Shown here piece after piece: positions 1 to 9,523 of a stretch of DNA of 33,940 nt. The stretch comes from DASYQD01 sp036005845 (GTDB lineage: Bacteria; Acidobacteriota; Thermoanaerobaculia; Multivoradales; JAIOJS01), in NCBI GenBank assembly GCA_036005845.1, contig DASYQD010000014.1, positions 1 through 33,940 on the forward strand. The letters run 5' to 3'. The notes beneath the pieces were generated by a model, which had not been told where the DNA came from, searched no databases, and saw only the letters and a list, made by a program, of their open reading frames with translations. Every line of letters begins with the position of its first letter. The stretch's first letter is position 1. Made by a program: the position numbers and the translations under genes.

Positions 1-90
1 GCAAGCGAGCCGCTCCCATCCGCACACCTCAGAAAGGCGAGCGTGCCCCACAGCGGCGCCCTCCGGATCCGCCAGGCACCCGCCGGCCGG
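1..90 (-). repeat. Truncated copy D of the dispersed inverted-repeat element
   Basis: Read on the minus strand, this stretch is nearly identical to 20636-20731: the same left arm (here 45-72, containing GGATCCGGAGGGCGCCGC), then GGGGCACGCTCGCC, then a loop containing GGCTCGCTTGC. The window begins inside the loop, so the second arm would lie before base 1. It sits just upstream of the promoter of the XRE gene. The homology is seen directly; what the element does is unknown. Confidence 0.8.
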
Positions 91-129
91 GAGGTCACGA
101 ACTCTCAACGACCACTTCCAAACTCCTCG

Positions 130-158
130 TTGACCACGATCATGCGGGTCCGTATACT
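130..158 (+). promoter_or_regulatory. Sigma-70-type promoter for the XRE gene
   Basis: TTGACC at 130-135 and TATACT at 153-158 are separated by exactly 17 bp, close to the consensus of the housekeeping sigma factor. The predicted transcription start is near 165, so the ATG at 172 would have a leader of only about 7 nt. No Shine-Dalgarno sequence is possible at that distance. Confidence 0.7.
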
Positions 159-171
159 CCGCTCAGCTCCT

Positions 172-474
172 ATGGTTTCGCGGCATAGCTCCCTTCCGGG
201 TCATTCGTCGGGGCCTGCGCGTCCGGTGCAGCTCCTCGGGCGCCGCATCCGCCGCCTCCGCAAAGACCGGCGCTTGAGCCTCGACGACCTCGCGACCGCG
301 GTCGGCATCCAGACCGCCGACCTCATGCGCCTCGAGAAGGGGGAATACCGCGCCAGCCTCGACGTTTTGTTTCGTGTTCTCGGTGCGCTCGAGATCGACG
401 GCGAAGCTTTCGTCGCCGAGGTCGCCAAAGAGGGTCCGATCGGCGAGGGCAGTCACGCGATCCGTGAGCTGTGA
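172..474 (+). CDS. Small XRE-family helix-turn-helix regulator
   Basis: This 100-residue protein carries one Cro/C1-type helix-turn-helix at about residues 23-76, with LSLDDLATAVGIQTADLMRL forming the two DNA-binding helices and LEKGEYRAS following. An in-frame reading extends back to 43, but that part lies in the dispersed repeat and upstream of the promoter, so the ATG at 172, a few bases after the predicted transcription start, was chosen. It ends in a GTGA overlap with a possible start of the next reading frame, and the TPR gene follows, so the two are probably one transcript. The DNA target is unknown; acting with the TPR protein is inference from position. The fold is clear and the role is not. 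Confidence 0.8.
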   Translation: MVSRHSSLPGHSSGPARPVQLLGRRIRRLRKDRRLSLDDLATAVGIQTADLMRLEKGEYRASLDVLFRVLGALEIDGEAFVAEVAKEGPIGEGSHAIREL

Positions 475-497
475 GTGACGCGAGGAGGGGTTCGCAG

Positions 498-1403
498 GTG
501 AAACACGAAGACAGCGCCTCGACGGTCTACGAGCGGGAGTGGCAGGCGGCGGAAGCCGCCAAGGAAGCGGGGAGACTCGAAGAGGCGTACGACGGCTACG
601 TCGCCGCCTTCGCGGCCGCCGAGCTGCTCGGCGACCACGAGCTGGTCGACCGCGCCTTCTGCAACCGTGCCGCGCTCGGCATCGCGCTCGGCCGCGGCGA
701 GGATCCGGTGCCGCGCCTGTGCACCATCCTGCTGCGCAACCGCTCGCGCTCGATCAGCTTCCTCGCCGCCAACACCGTCGCCCGCGCCTGCGAGCTGCGT
801 CGCGACTATCCCAAAGGCCTCTTCTACGCCCGCATCGCGCGCGATCATGCCGAGGCCGTCGCCCGTCCCGAGTGGCTGGCCACGGCGAGCAACCAAATCG
901 GCAACCTGCTCCTCGCCGAGAGCTACTTCGAGGACGCCGCGGCGAGCTACCGGCAGGCGCTGGCGCTGATCGCCGACGGCGGCAGCTCGCGCCAGCTGGT
1001 CTTCGAGGCCAACCTCGGCTACTGCGAGCTGGTGCTTGGCCGCCACAAGAGCGGCCTGGCGCTCCTCTACCGCTGCCTGCGCACGGCGCTCCGCCGCGAC
1101 TGGGAGCGCATCGAGATGATCGCCCGCATCGACCTCTGCTACGCGCACCTCGAGCTCGGCCGCTTCGAGACCGCGGAGCGGCACGGCCGCCGTGGGCTGG
1201 CGCTCGCCGAGCGTATCGGCGAGAGCGACTGGGTGAAGAACGCGCTCTACCTGCTCGGCGAGTCCGCCGTGCTCGCCGGCGCCGACGGCCGCGCCTACGC
1301 CTGGTTCCACGAGCTGCAGCGGCGCTACTACCCGGCGCAGAGCCACCTGCCCGACCTGCTGCTCAGCGTCGACATCCGCAAGCTGATCAACCTGAGAGCC
1401 TGA
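498..1403 (+). CDS. TPR-repeat protein
   Basis: This 301-residue soluble protein is made almost wholly of helical repeats of TPR type, for example EDAAASYRQALALIADGG, ETAERHGRRGLALAERIG and further similar pairs. It has no signal peptide and no membrane segment. The frame is open from a GTG at 471, but AGGAGGGG at 483-490 lies at ideal distance from the GTG at 498, so 498 is preferred. It follows the XRE gene and ends 2 bp before the secreted-protein gene, suggesting a three-gene operon. Its repeats resemble the sensor or scaffold half of XRE-TPR regulators, here split into two proteins; that link is inference. Confidence 0.82.
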   Translation: MKHEDSASTVYEREWQAAEAAKEAGRLEEAYDGYVAAFAAAELLGDHELVDRAFCNRAALGIALGRGEDPVPRLCTILLRNRSRSISFLAANTVARACELRRDYPKGLFYARIARDHAEAVARPEWLATASNQIGNLLLAESYFEDAAASYRQALALIADGGSSRQLVFEANLGYCELVLGRHKSGLALLYRCLRTALRRDWERIEMIARIDLCYAHLELGRFETAERHGRRGLALAERIGESDWVKNALYLLGESAVLAGADGRAYAWFHELQRRYYPAQSHLPDLLLSVDIRKLINLRA

Positions 1404-1405
1404 CG

Positions 1406-2770
1406 ATGCGCCGCTTCCCTCGCGTCACCATCTCCATCGCTGCAAGCGTGCTGGCGCTGCTCGGCGCCGCCGCATCGCGCGCCGCCGACGACAGCAAGAC
1501 CGCGCTCGGCTCCTTCGGCGAGGTCTACACCGTGAAGAGCGGCAGCTACGGCTCGCTGTTCGTGGGCGATCTGCCGCCGGACTCCGCCAACAACGCGGTG
1601 CTGGCGCTCGACGTGCTCAAGGACGGCAAGGTCAGCCGCTACCTGGTGCCCGGCACCGGCGGCCCCGAGGCCGAGAGCGACGCCGTGCTCGCCCTCGACA
1701 CCATCGGCAACCGCGTCTACGTCGTCTGGCAGGCGAACCGCGTCTTCACCGTCGCCGGCTTCGGCGCCCAAGGAGATCATCTCGGTTGGCAGGAGCCGGT
1801 GGACCTCGCCGGCGATCCCGCCAGCACGAAGCGCAACCCGCAGCTCGCCACCTCGGTCGTGCGTTCGGAGAAGCTCGACGAGGAGGGCAACAAGCTCAGC
1901 GTCAGCCGCACCTTCCTCCACCTCGTCTACGCCGAGGACGGCGGCGCCGCCGGCCCGCGCCTCGCCTACACCGCGGCGGCGATCGAGGGCACCAGCGTGG
2001 TGCCGTCGACGCAGGCCTTCGACCTGCGTGGGCTGGCGGGCAACGCACCGGCGGTCGCTGATCCCGCCAACGCGCCGCTCAGCCTCAAGCAGCGGCCGGT
2101 GGCGCGCCGCGGCCGCGACGGCGACAACGTCGGCGTCGCCTTCGTCGACGACCCGCGCGGCGAGCTGGTGACGCTCGAGCTGCGGCCGATCGCGCCCGAC
2201 CTCCACTACTTCGCCGACAAGGCGCGCGCCGTCATCATCGAGACCGGCATCCACAACCCGGGATCGACCATCGCCGCCATCGTCGACAAGGCGCGGGCGG
2301 TGATCATCGAGACGGGCCATCGGATCCTGCACCCGGTGGTCGCCGATTTCCTCAGCACCACCTTCCTCGACAACCTCGCGGCCGCCGACCCGGCGCTGTC
2401 GCTGGACGCGGCGGTGCGCGGGGCGTGGGCGCACGTCATCGGCGTCGGCATCGCGCTGCAGCAGGGCTCGACGCCGAGCGTCGTGCACGTCGTCGAGCTG
2501 GCGGGTACGGAGCTCGACGGCAGCAGCCGCGCGCTCGACTTGCGCTGGGTGTCGCGCCGCGGATTGCCGCCGCTGCCGGACGGCGACGTCAAGCTCTTCC
2601 TGTCGTCGCGGGCGCAGGAGGCGTCGATCGCCTGGAGCGTGGCCACGGCAGTGCGCTACCGCGAGACGCAGGGCGGCGGTTGGGATCCCCAGCGCAGCCT
2701 TTCGCTGGGGCCGACGCTGACGCGCGAGCAGGCGTTCAAGCTCGTCGAGCAGCGGCTCGACGACCAGTAG
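1406..2770 (+). CDS. Secreted protein of unknown function
   Basis: The 454-residue product begins with a clear Sec signal peptide, MRRFPRVTISIAASVLALLG followed by AAASRAADD, with cleavage expected after ASRA. The ATG at 1406 lies 2 bp after the stop of the TPR gene, and the frame upstream only shadows that gene. The mature part has segments such as ARRGRDGDNVGVAFVDDPRG and TFLHLVYAEDGGA that look like beta-propeller or sheet repeats, but I recognise no family. An 11-residue peptide, DKARAVIIETG, occurs twice 23 residues apart, at residues 271 and 294. It is probably periplasmic or exported. Confidence 0.8.
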   Translation: MRRFPRVTISIAASVLALLGAAASRAADDSKTALGSFGEVYTVKSGSYGSLFVGDLPPDSANNAVLALDVLKDGKVSRYLVPGTGGPEAESDAVLALDTIGNRVYVVWQANRVFTVAGFGAQGDHLGWQEPVDLAGDPASTKRNPQLATSVVRSEKLDEEGNKLSVSRTFLHLVYAEDGGAAGPRLAYTAAAIEGTSVVPSTQAFDLRGLAGNAPAVADPANAPLSLKQRPVARRGRDGDNVGVAFVDDPRGELVTLELRPIAPDLHYFADKARAVIIETGIHNPGSTIAAIVDKARAVIIETGHRILHPVVADFLSTTFLDNLAAADPALSLDAAVRGAWAHVIGVGIALQQGSTPSVVHVVELAGTELDGSSRALDLRWVSRRGLPPLPDGDVKLFLSSRAQEASIAWSVATAVRYRETQGGGWDPQRSLSLGPTLTREQAFKLVEQRLDDQ

Positions 2771-2788
2771 GCCCAGCGGCGATCGAGA

Positions 2789-4000
2789 TCAGCGAAGGCG
2801 CCGGCGCACGGCCGCCTTCGCCTTCTCGACGTAAGGCTCGACGCCCGGCGCCGCGCAGCGCGGCAGGGTTTGCCCCAGCGCCTGCTCGATGGCGCGCACC
2901 TGCTCGCGGTCCTGCCAGGTGGCGATCGTCGACACCACGCCGCCCGCCGTGCCGCGCGCCGTGCGGCCGGCGCGGTGGACGTAATCCTCGACCGTCTCGG
3001 GGACGTTGTAGTTGACGATGTGGTCGATGATCGGGATGTCGATGCCGCGCGCCGCGATGTCGGTGGCGACGAGGATGCGGTGCTCGCCCTCGCGCAGGCC
3101 CTGCAGGGCGGAGACGCGCTGCTGCTGGGTGAGGTCGGAGTGGATGCGCTCCACCGGGTGCCCCTCGCGCCCGAGTTGGCGCGACGCCCATTCGGCGTCG
3201 ATCTTGCGCCGCACGAAGACCAGCACGGCGCCCTTCTCCTGCTCGACGAGCGCGAAGAGGGCGCGCTTCTTGTCGCGCTCCTCCACCATGTAGAGCCGGT
3301 GCTCGATGCCGGCGGCGGCGCGAGTGAGCGGCCGCAAATCGACGGTGGCCGGCGAGTCCATGAAGCGATTGGCCAGCCGCGCGATGGTGGGCGGCATGGT
3401 GGCCGAGAACATCAGCGTCTGCCGCCAGGTGGGCAGGCGCTCGAGGATGCGGTTCATCTGCGGCAGGAAGCCGAGGTCGAGCATGTGGTCGGCCTCGTCG
3501 AGCACCAGGTGCTCGATGAAGTCGAGCCGCACGTTGCCGCGCTCGACGTGGTCGAGCAGGCGGCCGGGCGTGGCGACGACGATGTCGGGCCCGCCGCGCA
3601 ACGCGTCGACCTGCGGTCCCATGCGCACGCCGCCGATGATGCAGGCGGCGCGCAGCTGGTGGCTGCGGCCGAAGTGCTCGAGGAAGGCCTGCGTCTGCAA
3701 CGCAATCTCGCGCGTCGGCGAGAGGATGAGGCCGCGCACGCCGCGGCCGTGCCAGAGCCGCTGCGCCAGCGGCAGCGCGAAGGCGGCGGTCTTGCCCGAC
3801 CCCGTTTGCGCCAGGCCGATGACGTCGCGGCCGGAGAGCGCCAGTGGGATCACCTCCGCCTGCACCGGCGTGGGGGACGTGAAGCCGATCTCGGCGAGCG
3901 CGGCGAGGATCGGCTCCGAGAGGCCGAGGGCAGTGAAGCTCTTGTCGGTGGTGGTGACGGTGTGCTGCGGGATGGCACCGGTGAACATCTGTACACTCAT
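2789..4000 (-). CDS. DEAD-box ATP-dependent RNA helicase
   Basis: The 403-residue protein carries the DEAD-box motifs in order: Q motif (F22 to Q47, SPTPVQ), motif I AQTGSGKT (64-71), Ia PTREIA, TPGR, motif II DEAD (168-171), SAT (199-201), then TDIAARGID and HRAGRTAR in the second RecA-like domain. Such enzymes unwind short RNA duplexes using ATP, in ribosome assembly or mRNA turnover. It is of the RhlE/CsdA size class but has a very short basic tail (RRRLR), so substrate specificity cannot be read. The start is ATG 4000; the frame is open to 4405, but that part lies in the divergent promoter region and the next gene. HRAGRTAR departs from the usual HRIGRTGR. Confidence 0.93.
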   Translation of the reverse strand: MSVQMFTGAIPQHTVTTTDKSFTALGLSEPILAALAEIGFTSPTPVQAEVIPLALSGRDVIGLAQTGSGKTAAFALPLAQRLWHGRGVRGLILSPTREIALQTQAFLEHFGRSHQLRAACIIGGVRMGPQVDALRGGPDIVVATPGRLLDHVERGNVRLDFIEHLVLDEADHMLDLGFLPQMNRILERLPTWRQTLMFSATMPPTIARLANRFMDSPATVDLRPLTRAAAGIEHRLYMVEERDKKRALFALVEQEKGAVLVFVRRKIDAEWASRQLGREGHPVERIHSDLTQQQRVSALQGLREGEHRILVATDIAARGIDIPIIDHIVNYNVPETVEDYVHRAGRTARGTAGGVVSTIATWQDREQVRAIEQALGQTLPRCAAPGVEPYVEKAKAAVRRRLR

Positions 4001-4006
4001 CTTAAA

Positions 4007-4036
4007 CCGGCTCGTTTCTTGCCGGCTCGTTTCTTG
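4007..4036. repeat. Perfect 15-bp tandem repeat between divergent genes
   Basis: CCGGCTCGTTTCTTG occurs twice back to back (4007-4021 and 4022-4036). It lies in the 69-bp gap between the helicase start (4000, minus) and the GlsB-like gene start (4070, plus). The position suits an operator or promoter element serving one or both genes; this is inference. Confidence 0.6.
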
Positions 4037-4069
4037 CTGAGGGGCCGGCGAAGCGAAGGGAGGGTGGTC

Positions 4070-4327
4070 ATGGGCATTCTCGCGTGGATCGTCTTCGGGT
4101 TGCTCGCCGGTTGGGTCGCCAAGCTGCTGGTGCCGGGCACCGACCCGCAGGGTTGCATCATCACCATGGTGATCGGCGTGCTCGGCGCGGTCATCGGCGG
4201 TTTCATCGGCAGCTGGCTGGGCTTCGGCGCGGTGACCGGCTTCAACTTGAAGAGCTTCCTCATCGCCGTCGTCGGCGCGGTGTTGCTGCTGGCGCTGTAT
4301 CACCTGGTTCGGCGTCGCCGGGTGTAG
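4070..4327 (+). CDS. GlsB/YeaQ/YmgE-family small membrane protein
   Basis: The 85-residue protein has three hydrophobic segments: ILAWIVFGLLAGWVAKLLV, then IITMVIGVLGAVIGGFIGSW, then a third near SFLIAVVGAVLLLALYHLV, followed by a basic end (RRRRV). This glycine-rich pattern is typical of the transglycosylase-associated GlsB/YeaQ family, which is often stress-induced. GGGAGGG at 4058-4064 lies 5 nt before the ATG and supports the start. It is divergent from the helicase gene and convergent with typA. The biochemical role of the family is poorly defined. Confidence 0.9.
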   Translation: MGILAWIVFGLLAGWVAKLLVPGTDPQGCIITMVIGVLGAVIGGFIGSWLGFGAVTGFNLKSFLIAVVGAVLLLALYHLVRRRRV

Positions 4328-4343
4328 TTCCTGTAGGCCGCGT

Positions 4344-4410
4344 GCCCATGGTCTCGCTTCGCGAGCCCGCCCGGGAACCGGGCGGCCGCCGCTTCGCGTC
4401 GCCATGGGGC
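4344..4410. terminator. GC-rich hairpin region between convergent genes
   Basis: A perfect 8-bp stem, CCGCCCGG (4367-4374) and CCGGGCGG (4378-4385) with a 3-nt loop, is enclosed by a weaker outer pair, CCCATGG (4345-4351) and CCATGGG (4402-4408). GCTTCGCG also occurs as a direct repeat at 4356 and 4391. Lying between the ends of the GlsB-like gene and typA, it could act as a bidirectional terminator, though there is no T-run. Confidence 0.45.
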
Positions 4411-4411
4411 C

Positions 4412-6262
<1,851 letters not shown>

Positions 6263-6374
6263 TGCTGCCTCCTGCTACTCCGGAGAGGGCTGAATCTTCG
6301 GCGGGATGAGCCGAGGAGTTCGAGGGATGCGGTGGATCGAAGGGAAACCGGCGGCGGACGCCCCGGCGCCGTGA

Positions 6375-6380
6375 AGTATA
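6375..6380 (-). promoter_or_regulatory. Possible -10 box for typA
   Basis: On the minus strand this reads TATACT, the same hexamer as before the XRE and mntA genes, about 113 bp upstream of the typA start. No good -35 box is visible at 16 to 18 bp. The 283-bp gap 6263-6545 otherwise shows only the ribosome-binding sites of its two divergent genes. Confidence 0.35.
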
Positions 6381-6545
6381 CCACTGTCGCGGCTGGGGTT
6401 GCGGGAGCATGCTGACAGGAGCTCGCGCGGGGGAATAGCCCCGTGTTCACCTCTGTTGCGCTCCTTGCACAGACGAGGACCGCCAACCTGGCACGGGCCA
6501 GCCTTCCCCCACTCTGGATGAAAGAGCGGGGAACGAAGGAGGACG

Positions 6546-8834
6546 ATGCGCCGCACGACTCGCACCCTGGTCACTGCCGTCGGCCTGCTGCTCCTCATCG
6601 GTGCCGGCGCGTTCGTCATTCTCGCGAGCCGGGGCGAGGTCAGGACGCCGTTGATCGGGAAGATCGCCGCCAAGCCGGTGCTGGCGCCGCCGCGCACCGC
6701 CGCCGAGGCGTACGCGCAGGCGGCAGCCGCCTTCCGCCAGGGCGACCTCGCCACCGTGCGCGAGCTGCTGACCAGCCTCGGCGACCGCGAGCCCCACGAG
6801 CGGCAGCGGGCGCTGCTGGTGCTCGGCCTGCACCAGTACGCGAGCGGCCACTTCGACGCCGCCGTCGACGTGCTGCAGATGGTGGCCGATCCGGCGGGCG
6901 AGCTCGAGGACTGGCGCCTCTTCGCCCTCGCCGACGCCGCCGCGCGCCAGGGCGACGAGAAGCTCGCCGACCAGGCGCTGGCGATGCTGCTCGCCCGCGA
7001 CAGCTCGGCCCCCCTGCGCGGCCGCGCGCTGCTCGTCGCCGCGCAGCGGGCGTGGGACCGCGGCGAGACCGAGCGCGCCCTCAACTGGATCGAGCTGGCG
7101 CGCACGCAGAAGCTGCCGCCGCTCTCCGCCACCGACGTCGAGGTGCTGGCGTGGCGCATCGGCGTCGCGCTGGGCGACCGCATCGTCGAGCGCGTCGCGG
7201 CCAAGCGCCTGCTCGTCGCGTCGCCCGTCAAGGCCAGCGAGCTGCGCGTCGGCGACGTCTTCAAGGACGAGGACGGCCGCATCGACAGCTGGGACGGCGT
7301 GCTCACCCGCGCCGAGGTCGAGCAGCGGGCCGAGAAGTGGCTCGCCGCGGACCAGGGCCTCGCCGCCGCCAGCTCGCTCGCCACCATCCCGGTGGCCGAC
7401 CGCGACGTCCGCTGGTATCTGCTGCAAGCGGAGGCACTGACGCAGCAGGGGCAGGGCAGCCTCGCCTACTCGCTGCTGCGCAGCGTCTTCCCGGAGAGCA
7501 AGGAGGACGAGGCGCGCCTCGAGTGGGAGCGCGCCCTCGCCGCCGCCGACGTCGCCACGGCGCGCCCCGGCCGCGAGAACCTGGAAGCGAGCGAGCGCAC
7601 CCGCATGCTGGCGCAGGCGCAGACGCACCTGCGCCGCGTCGTCGCGCTCGACGTCGACGCCGCGACCTCGGCGCCCGCCGTGCGCAAGCTCTACGGCCTG
7701 CTCGCCGAGTCGGGGCGCTTCGACGAGGCGATGGAGATGCTCGAGCTGCTACGCAAGCTCGATCCCTCCGACCGCACCGGCGCCTCGCACCTGTGGGAGA
7801 ACGGCTGGGCGGAGTTCGAGCACAAGAACTACACGGCGGCCGTCGCTTACTGGACACAGCTCGAGCAGATCTATCCCAACGATCCCGAGACTCACCGCGG
7901 CCGCTACTGGAAGGGGCGCGCGCTAGAGGAGTTGGGGCAGAAGAGCCGCGCGCACGAGATGTATCGCCAGGTGCTCGCCGACGCCGACACCGCCGACTTC
8001 TACGTGCGGCAGGCGACAGCGCGTCTGGGCACGGATCGAGGCGGCGAGAAGGTGGCCGAGCAGCAGCCGGGCGGCCGCTCGGAGACTTGGCCGACGGAGC
8101 CGTCGATGCGGCGCGTGCTGGTGCTGTCGAACTTCGGGCTCGACGCGCTGGCGGGCGTGGAGTTGGCCGGCCTCGCCGAGCCCAACGGCGACCCGGAGCG
8201 CGCCCGCGACCTGCAGGCGCTCGAAGGGATCCTCACCGTGCGGCAGGGCGACGCCCGCAAGGGCGTGCAGCTCCTGCGCGCCGCCTACCCGGCGCTGGGC
8301 GGGCCGTTCCAGGCGACGGTGCCGATGCCGGTGCTCGAGGCTTACTACCCGCTGCAGTTCGACGACACCATCCGCAAGAACGCCGCGGCGCACGGGCTGG
8401 AGCCGGCGGTGGTCGCCGGGATCATCCGCCAGGAGAGCTCGTTCGACACCAAGGCGCGGAGCTGGGCCGGCGCGCGCGGGTTGATGCAGATGATGCCGGC
8501 GACGGCGAAGGAGTGGGCGCGCCGCCTCGGGCTGCCCGACTCGCCGGAGCAGCTCTACGACCCGAATTACAGCATCCGCATGGGCACGGCGTATTTCGCC
8601 AGCGTGCTGGGGCAGATGGACGGCAATCTCGAGCTGGCGCTCGCGGGCTACAACGGCGGGCCGAACCGCATCTTGCGCAAGTGGCGGGAGGCGGGCGGGC
8701 GCGACGACGAGCTCGATTTGTTCCTCGAGCGGCTGGACATCAGCGAGTCGCAGGCTTACGTGAAGCGGATCTTGGTGCTGTCCGACAGCTATCGGCAGTT
8801 GTACCCGGCTTACGCGGCGAAGCAGTCGAGCTAG
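6546..8834 (+). CDS. Soluble lytic murein transglycosylase (Slt70-like)
   Basis: The 762-residue protein starts with a membrane-spanning signal segment (TLVTAVGLLLLIGAGAFVIL), continues with about 560 residues of helical TPR-like repeats (the U-shaped solenoid of the Slt family) and ends in an SLT domain. The domain has IIRQESSFD with catalytic Glu630, GARGLMQMMPATAKEWA, the segment around YDPNYSIRMGTAYF and ALAGYNGGPNR. It cleaves peptidoglycan glycan strands with formation of 1,6-anhydro-MurNAc in the periplasm. AAGGAGG at 6536-6542 precedes the ATG. It heads a same-strand run of cell-wall genes, with the PBP and the M15/LysM protein downstream. Confidence 0.93.
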   Translation: MRRTTRTLVTAVGLLLLIGAGAFVILASRGEVRTPLIGKIAAKPVLAPPRTAAEAYAQAAAAFRQGDLATVRELLTSLGDREPHERQRALLVLGLHQYASGHFDAAVDVLQMVADPAGELEDWRLFALADAAARQGDEKLADQALAMLLARDSSAPLRGRALLVAAQRAWDRGETERALNWIELARTQKLPPLSATDVEVLAWRIGVALGDRIVERVAAKRLLVASPVKASELRVGDVFKDEDGRIDSWDGVLTRAEVEQRAEKWLAADQGLAAASSLATIPVADRDVRWYLLQAEALTQQGQGSLAYSLLRSVFPESKEDEARLEWERALAAADVATARPGRENLEASERTRMLAQAQTHLRRVVALDVDAATSAPAVRKLYGLLAESGRFDEAMEMLELLRKLDPSDRTGASHLWENGWAEFEHKNYTAAVAYWTQLEQIYPNDPETHRGRYWKGRALEELGQKSRAHEMYRQVLADADTADFYVRQATARLGTDRGGEKVAEQQPGGRSETWPTEPSMRRVLVLSNFGLDALAGVELAGLAEPNGDPERARDLQALEGILTVRQGDARKGVQLLRAAYPALGGPFQATVPMPVLEAYYPLQFDDTIRKNAAAHGLEPAVVAGIIRQESSFDTKARSWAGARGLMQMMPATAKEWARRLGLPDSPEQLYDPNYSIRMGTAYFASVLGQMDGNLELALAGYNGGPNRILRKWREAGGRDDELDLFLERLDISESQAYVKRILVLSDSYRQLYPAYAAKQSS

Positions 8835-8879
8835 CGCGACGGACCGGAGCCGGAGCGGTTGCTTCGCGCTCGTTGCGGC

Positions 8880-9038
8880 GCGCCGGCTGCGGGCCGCCGC
8901 CGCGGGGCACGCTCGCTACAGCGGTTTGCGGAGGAGGAGCGCTCGCTTACCCTCCGGGCGCGCGGAACTGCCGCTGCCTACCACCTATCGACGCGGCGCC
9001 CTGCGGGAAGCCCCGCCGCGGCGGCCCGCAGCCGGCGC
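8880..9038 (+). repeat. Dispersed inverted-repeat element, copy C
   Basis: Arms 8880-8908 and 9010-9038 are each 29 nt, complementary at 28 positions, and enclose a 101-nt loop. The loop starts ACGCTCGC and contains CTCGCTTACCCTCCGGGCGC, as in copies A and B. The arm sequence (GCGCCGGCTGCGGGCCGCC) differs from A and B, yet both arms differ together. It lies 45 bp after the transglycosylase gene. Reading frames across it are shadows. Confidence 0.8.
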
Positions 9039-9150
9039 TTTGCTTGCGACCGCGGTGCGCGATCGGGGAATTGGAGCGGACTCGGAGCGGACCGAGACCG
9101 CGGCGAGATTAGGGGGGAGGGGGTTCGGACTGCGAGGCTAGGGAGATTTG

Positions 9151-9287
9151 GGAGACGGAACGGTACGGGGGAGCGGCCCGTGAAGTAGCTGTAGAAGGGT
9201 GGTTCTGGCAGGGGATTGAAAGGTAACTGCGGAAACGGCGATTGTGGCGAAGGCGGCTGGTGCTCCCCGTACCGTTCTGTTGTCTCC
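9151..9287. repeat. Long inverted repeat with 87-nt loop
   Basis: Arms 9151-9174 and 9262-9287 contain GAACGGTACGGGG and CCCCGTACCGTTC, with flanking GGAGAC and GTCTCC also pairing. The loop is less GC-rich than the surrounding genes. It could be a structured RNA, a mobile-element remnant or a control element of the downstream PBP gene; nothing in the sequence decides between these. Confidence 0.6.
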
Positions 9288-9523
9288 GGCGCGCCTTGTT
9301 GCAGGGTGCGTGCCAGGCTGGTGCTGACACCGGACGTCAGACGCCGCCTTCAGTTGTCGCAGTAAATCCAAGAACTTAGGCTGAGGGGCGGCATCGCTCG
9401 CGGCATGTAATCCCTGCAGCAAGGGTGTAAAAGCTACGACCGCAAATCGGTAAAGCGTGGTACCCGGCTTGCACTTGGGGCGACTGCGTCCCTGTGGGCA
9501 TCACGGCTTTGGGGGCGCCGCCG
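9288..9523. other. Leader region of the PBP gene, no gene seen
   Basis: This intergenic stretch has no convincing coding frame on either strand. It is less GC-rich than the genes around it. I see no riboswitch consensus and no clear promoter, although the PBP promoter should lie here or in the preceding inverted repeat. Confidence 0.4.

Noticed and set aside
539..1405. Long plus-strand frame joined upstream to the secreted-protein gene
   Set aside because: It is an Arg/Ala-rich shadow of the TPR gene; the real start with a signal peptide is ATG 1406.
8859..9188. Plus-strand frame of 109 residues after the transglycosylase
   Set aside because: It crosses both arms of repeat copy C and has shadow-like composition.
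9380..9493. Possible cyclic di-GMP riboswitch before the PBP gene
   Set aside because: Short pieces such as GACCGCAAA recall it, but the conserved core elements and their order are absent.
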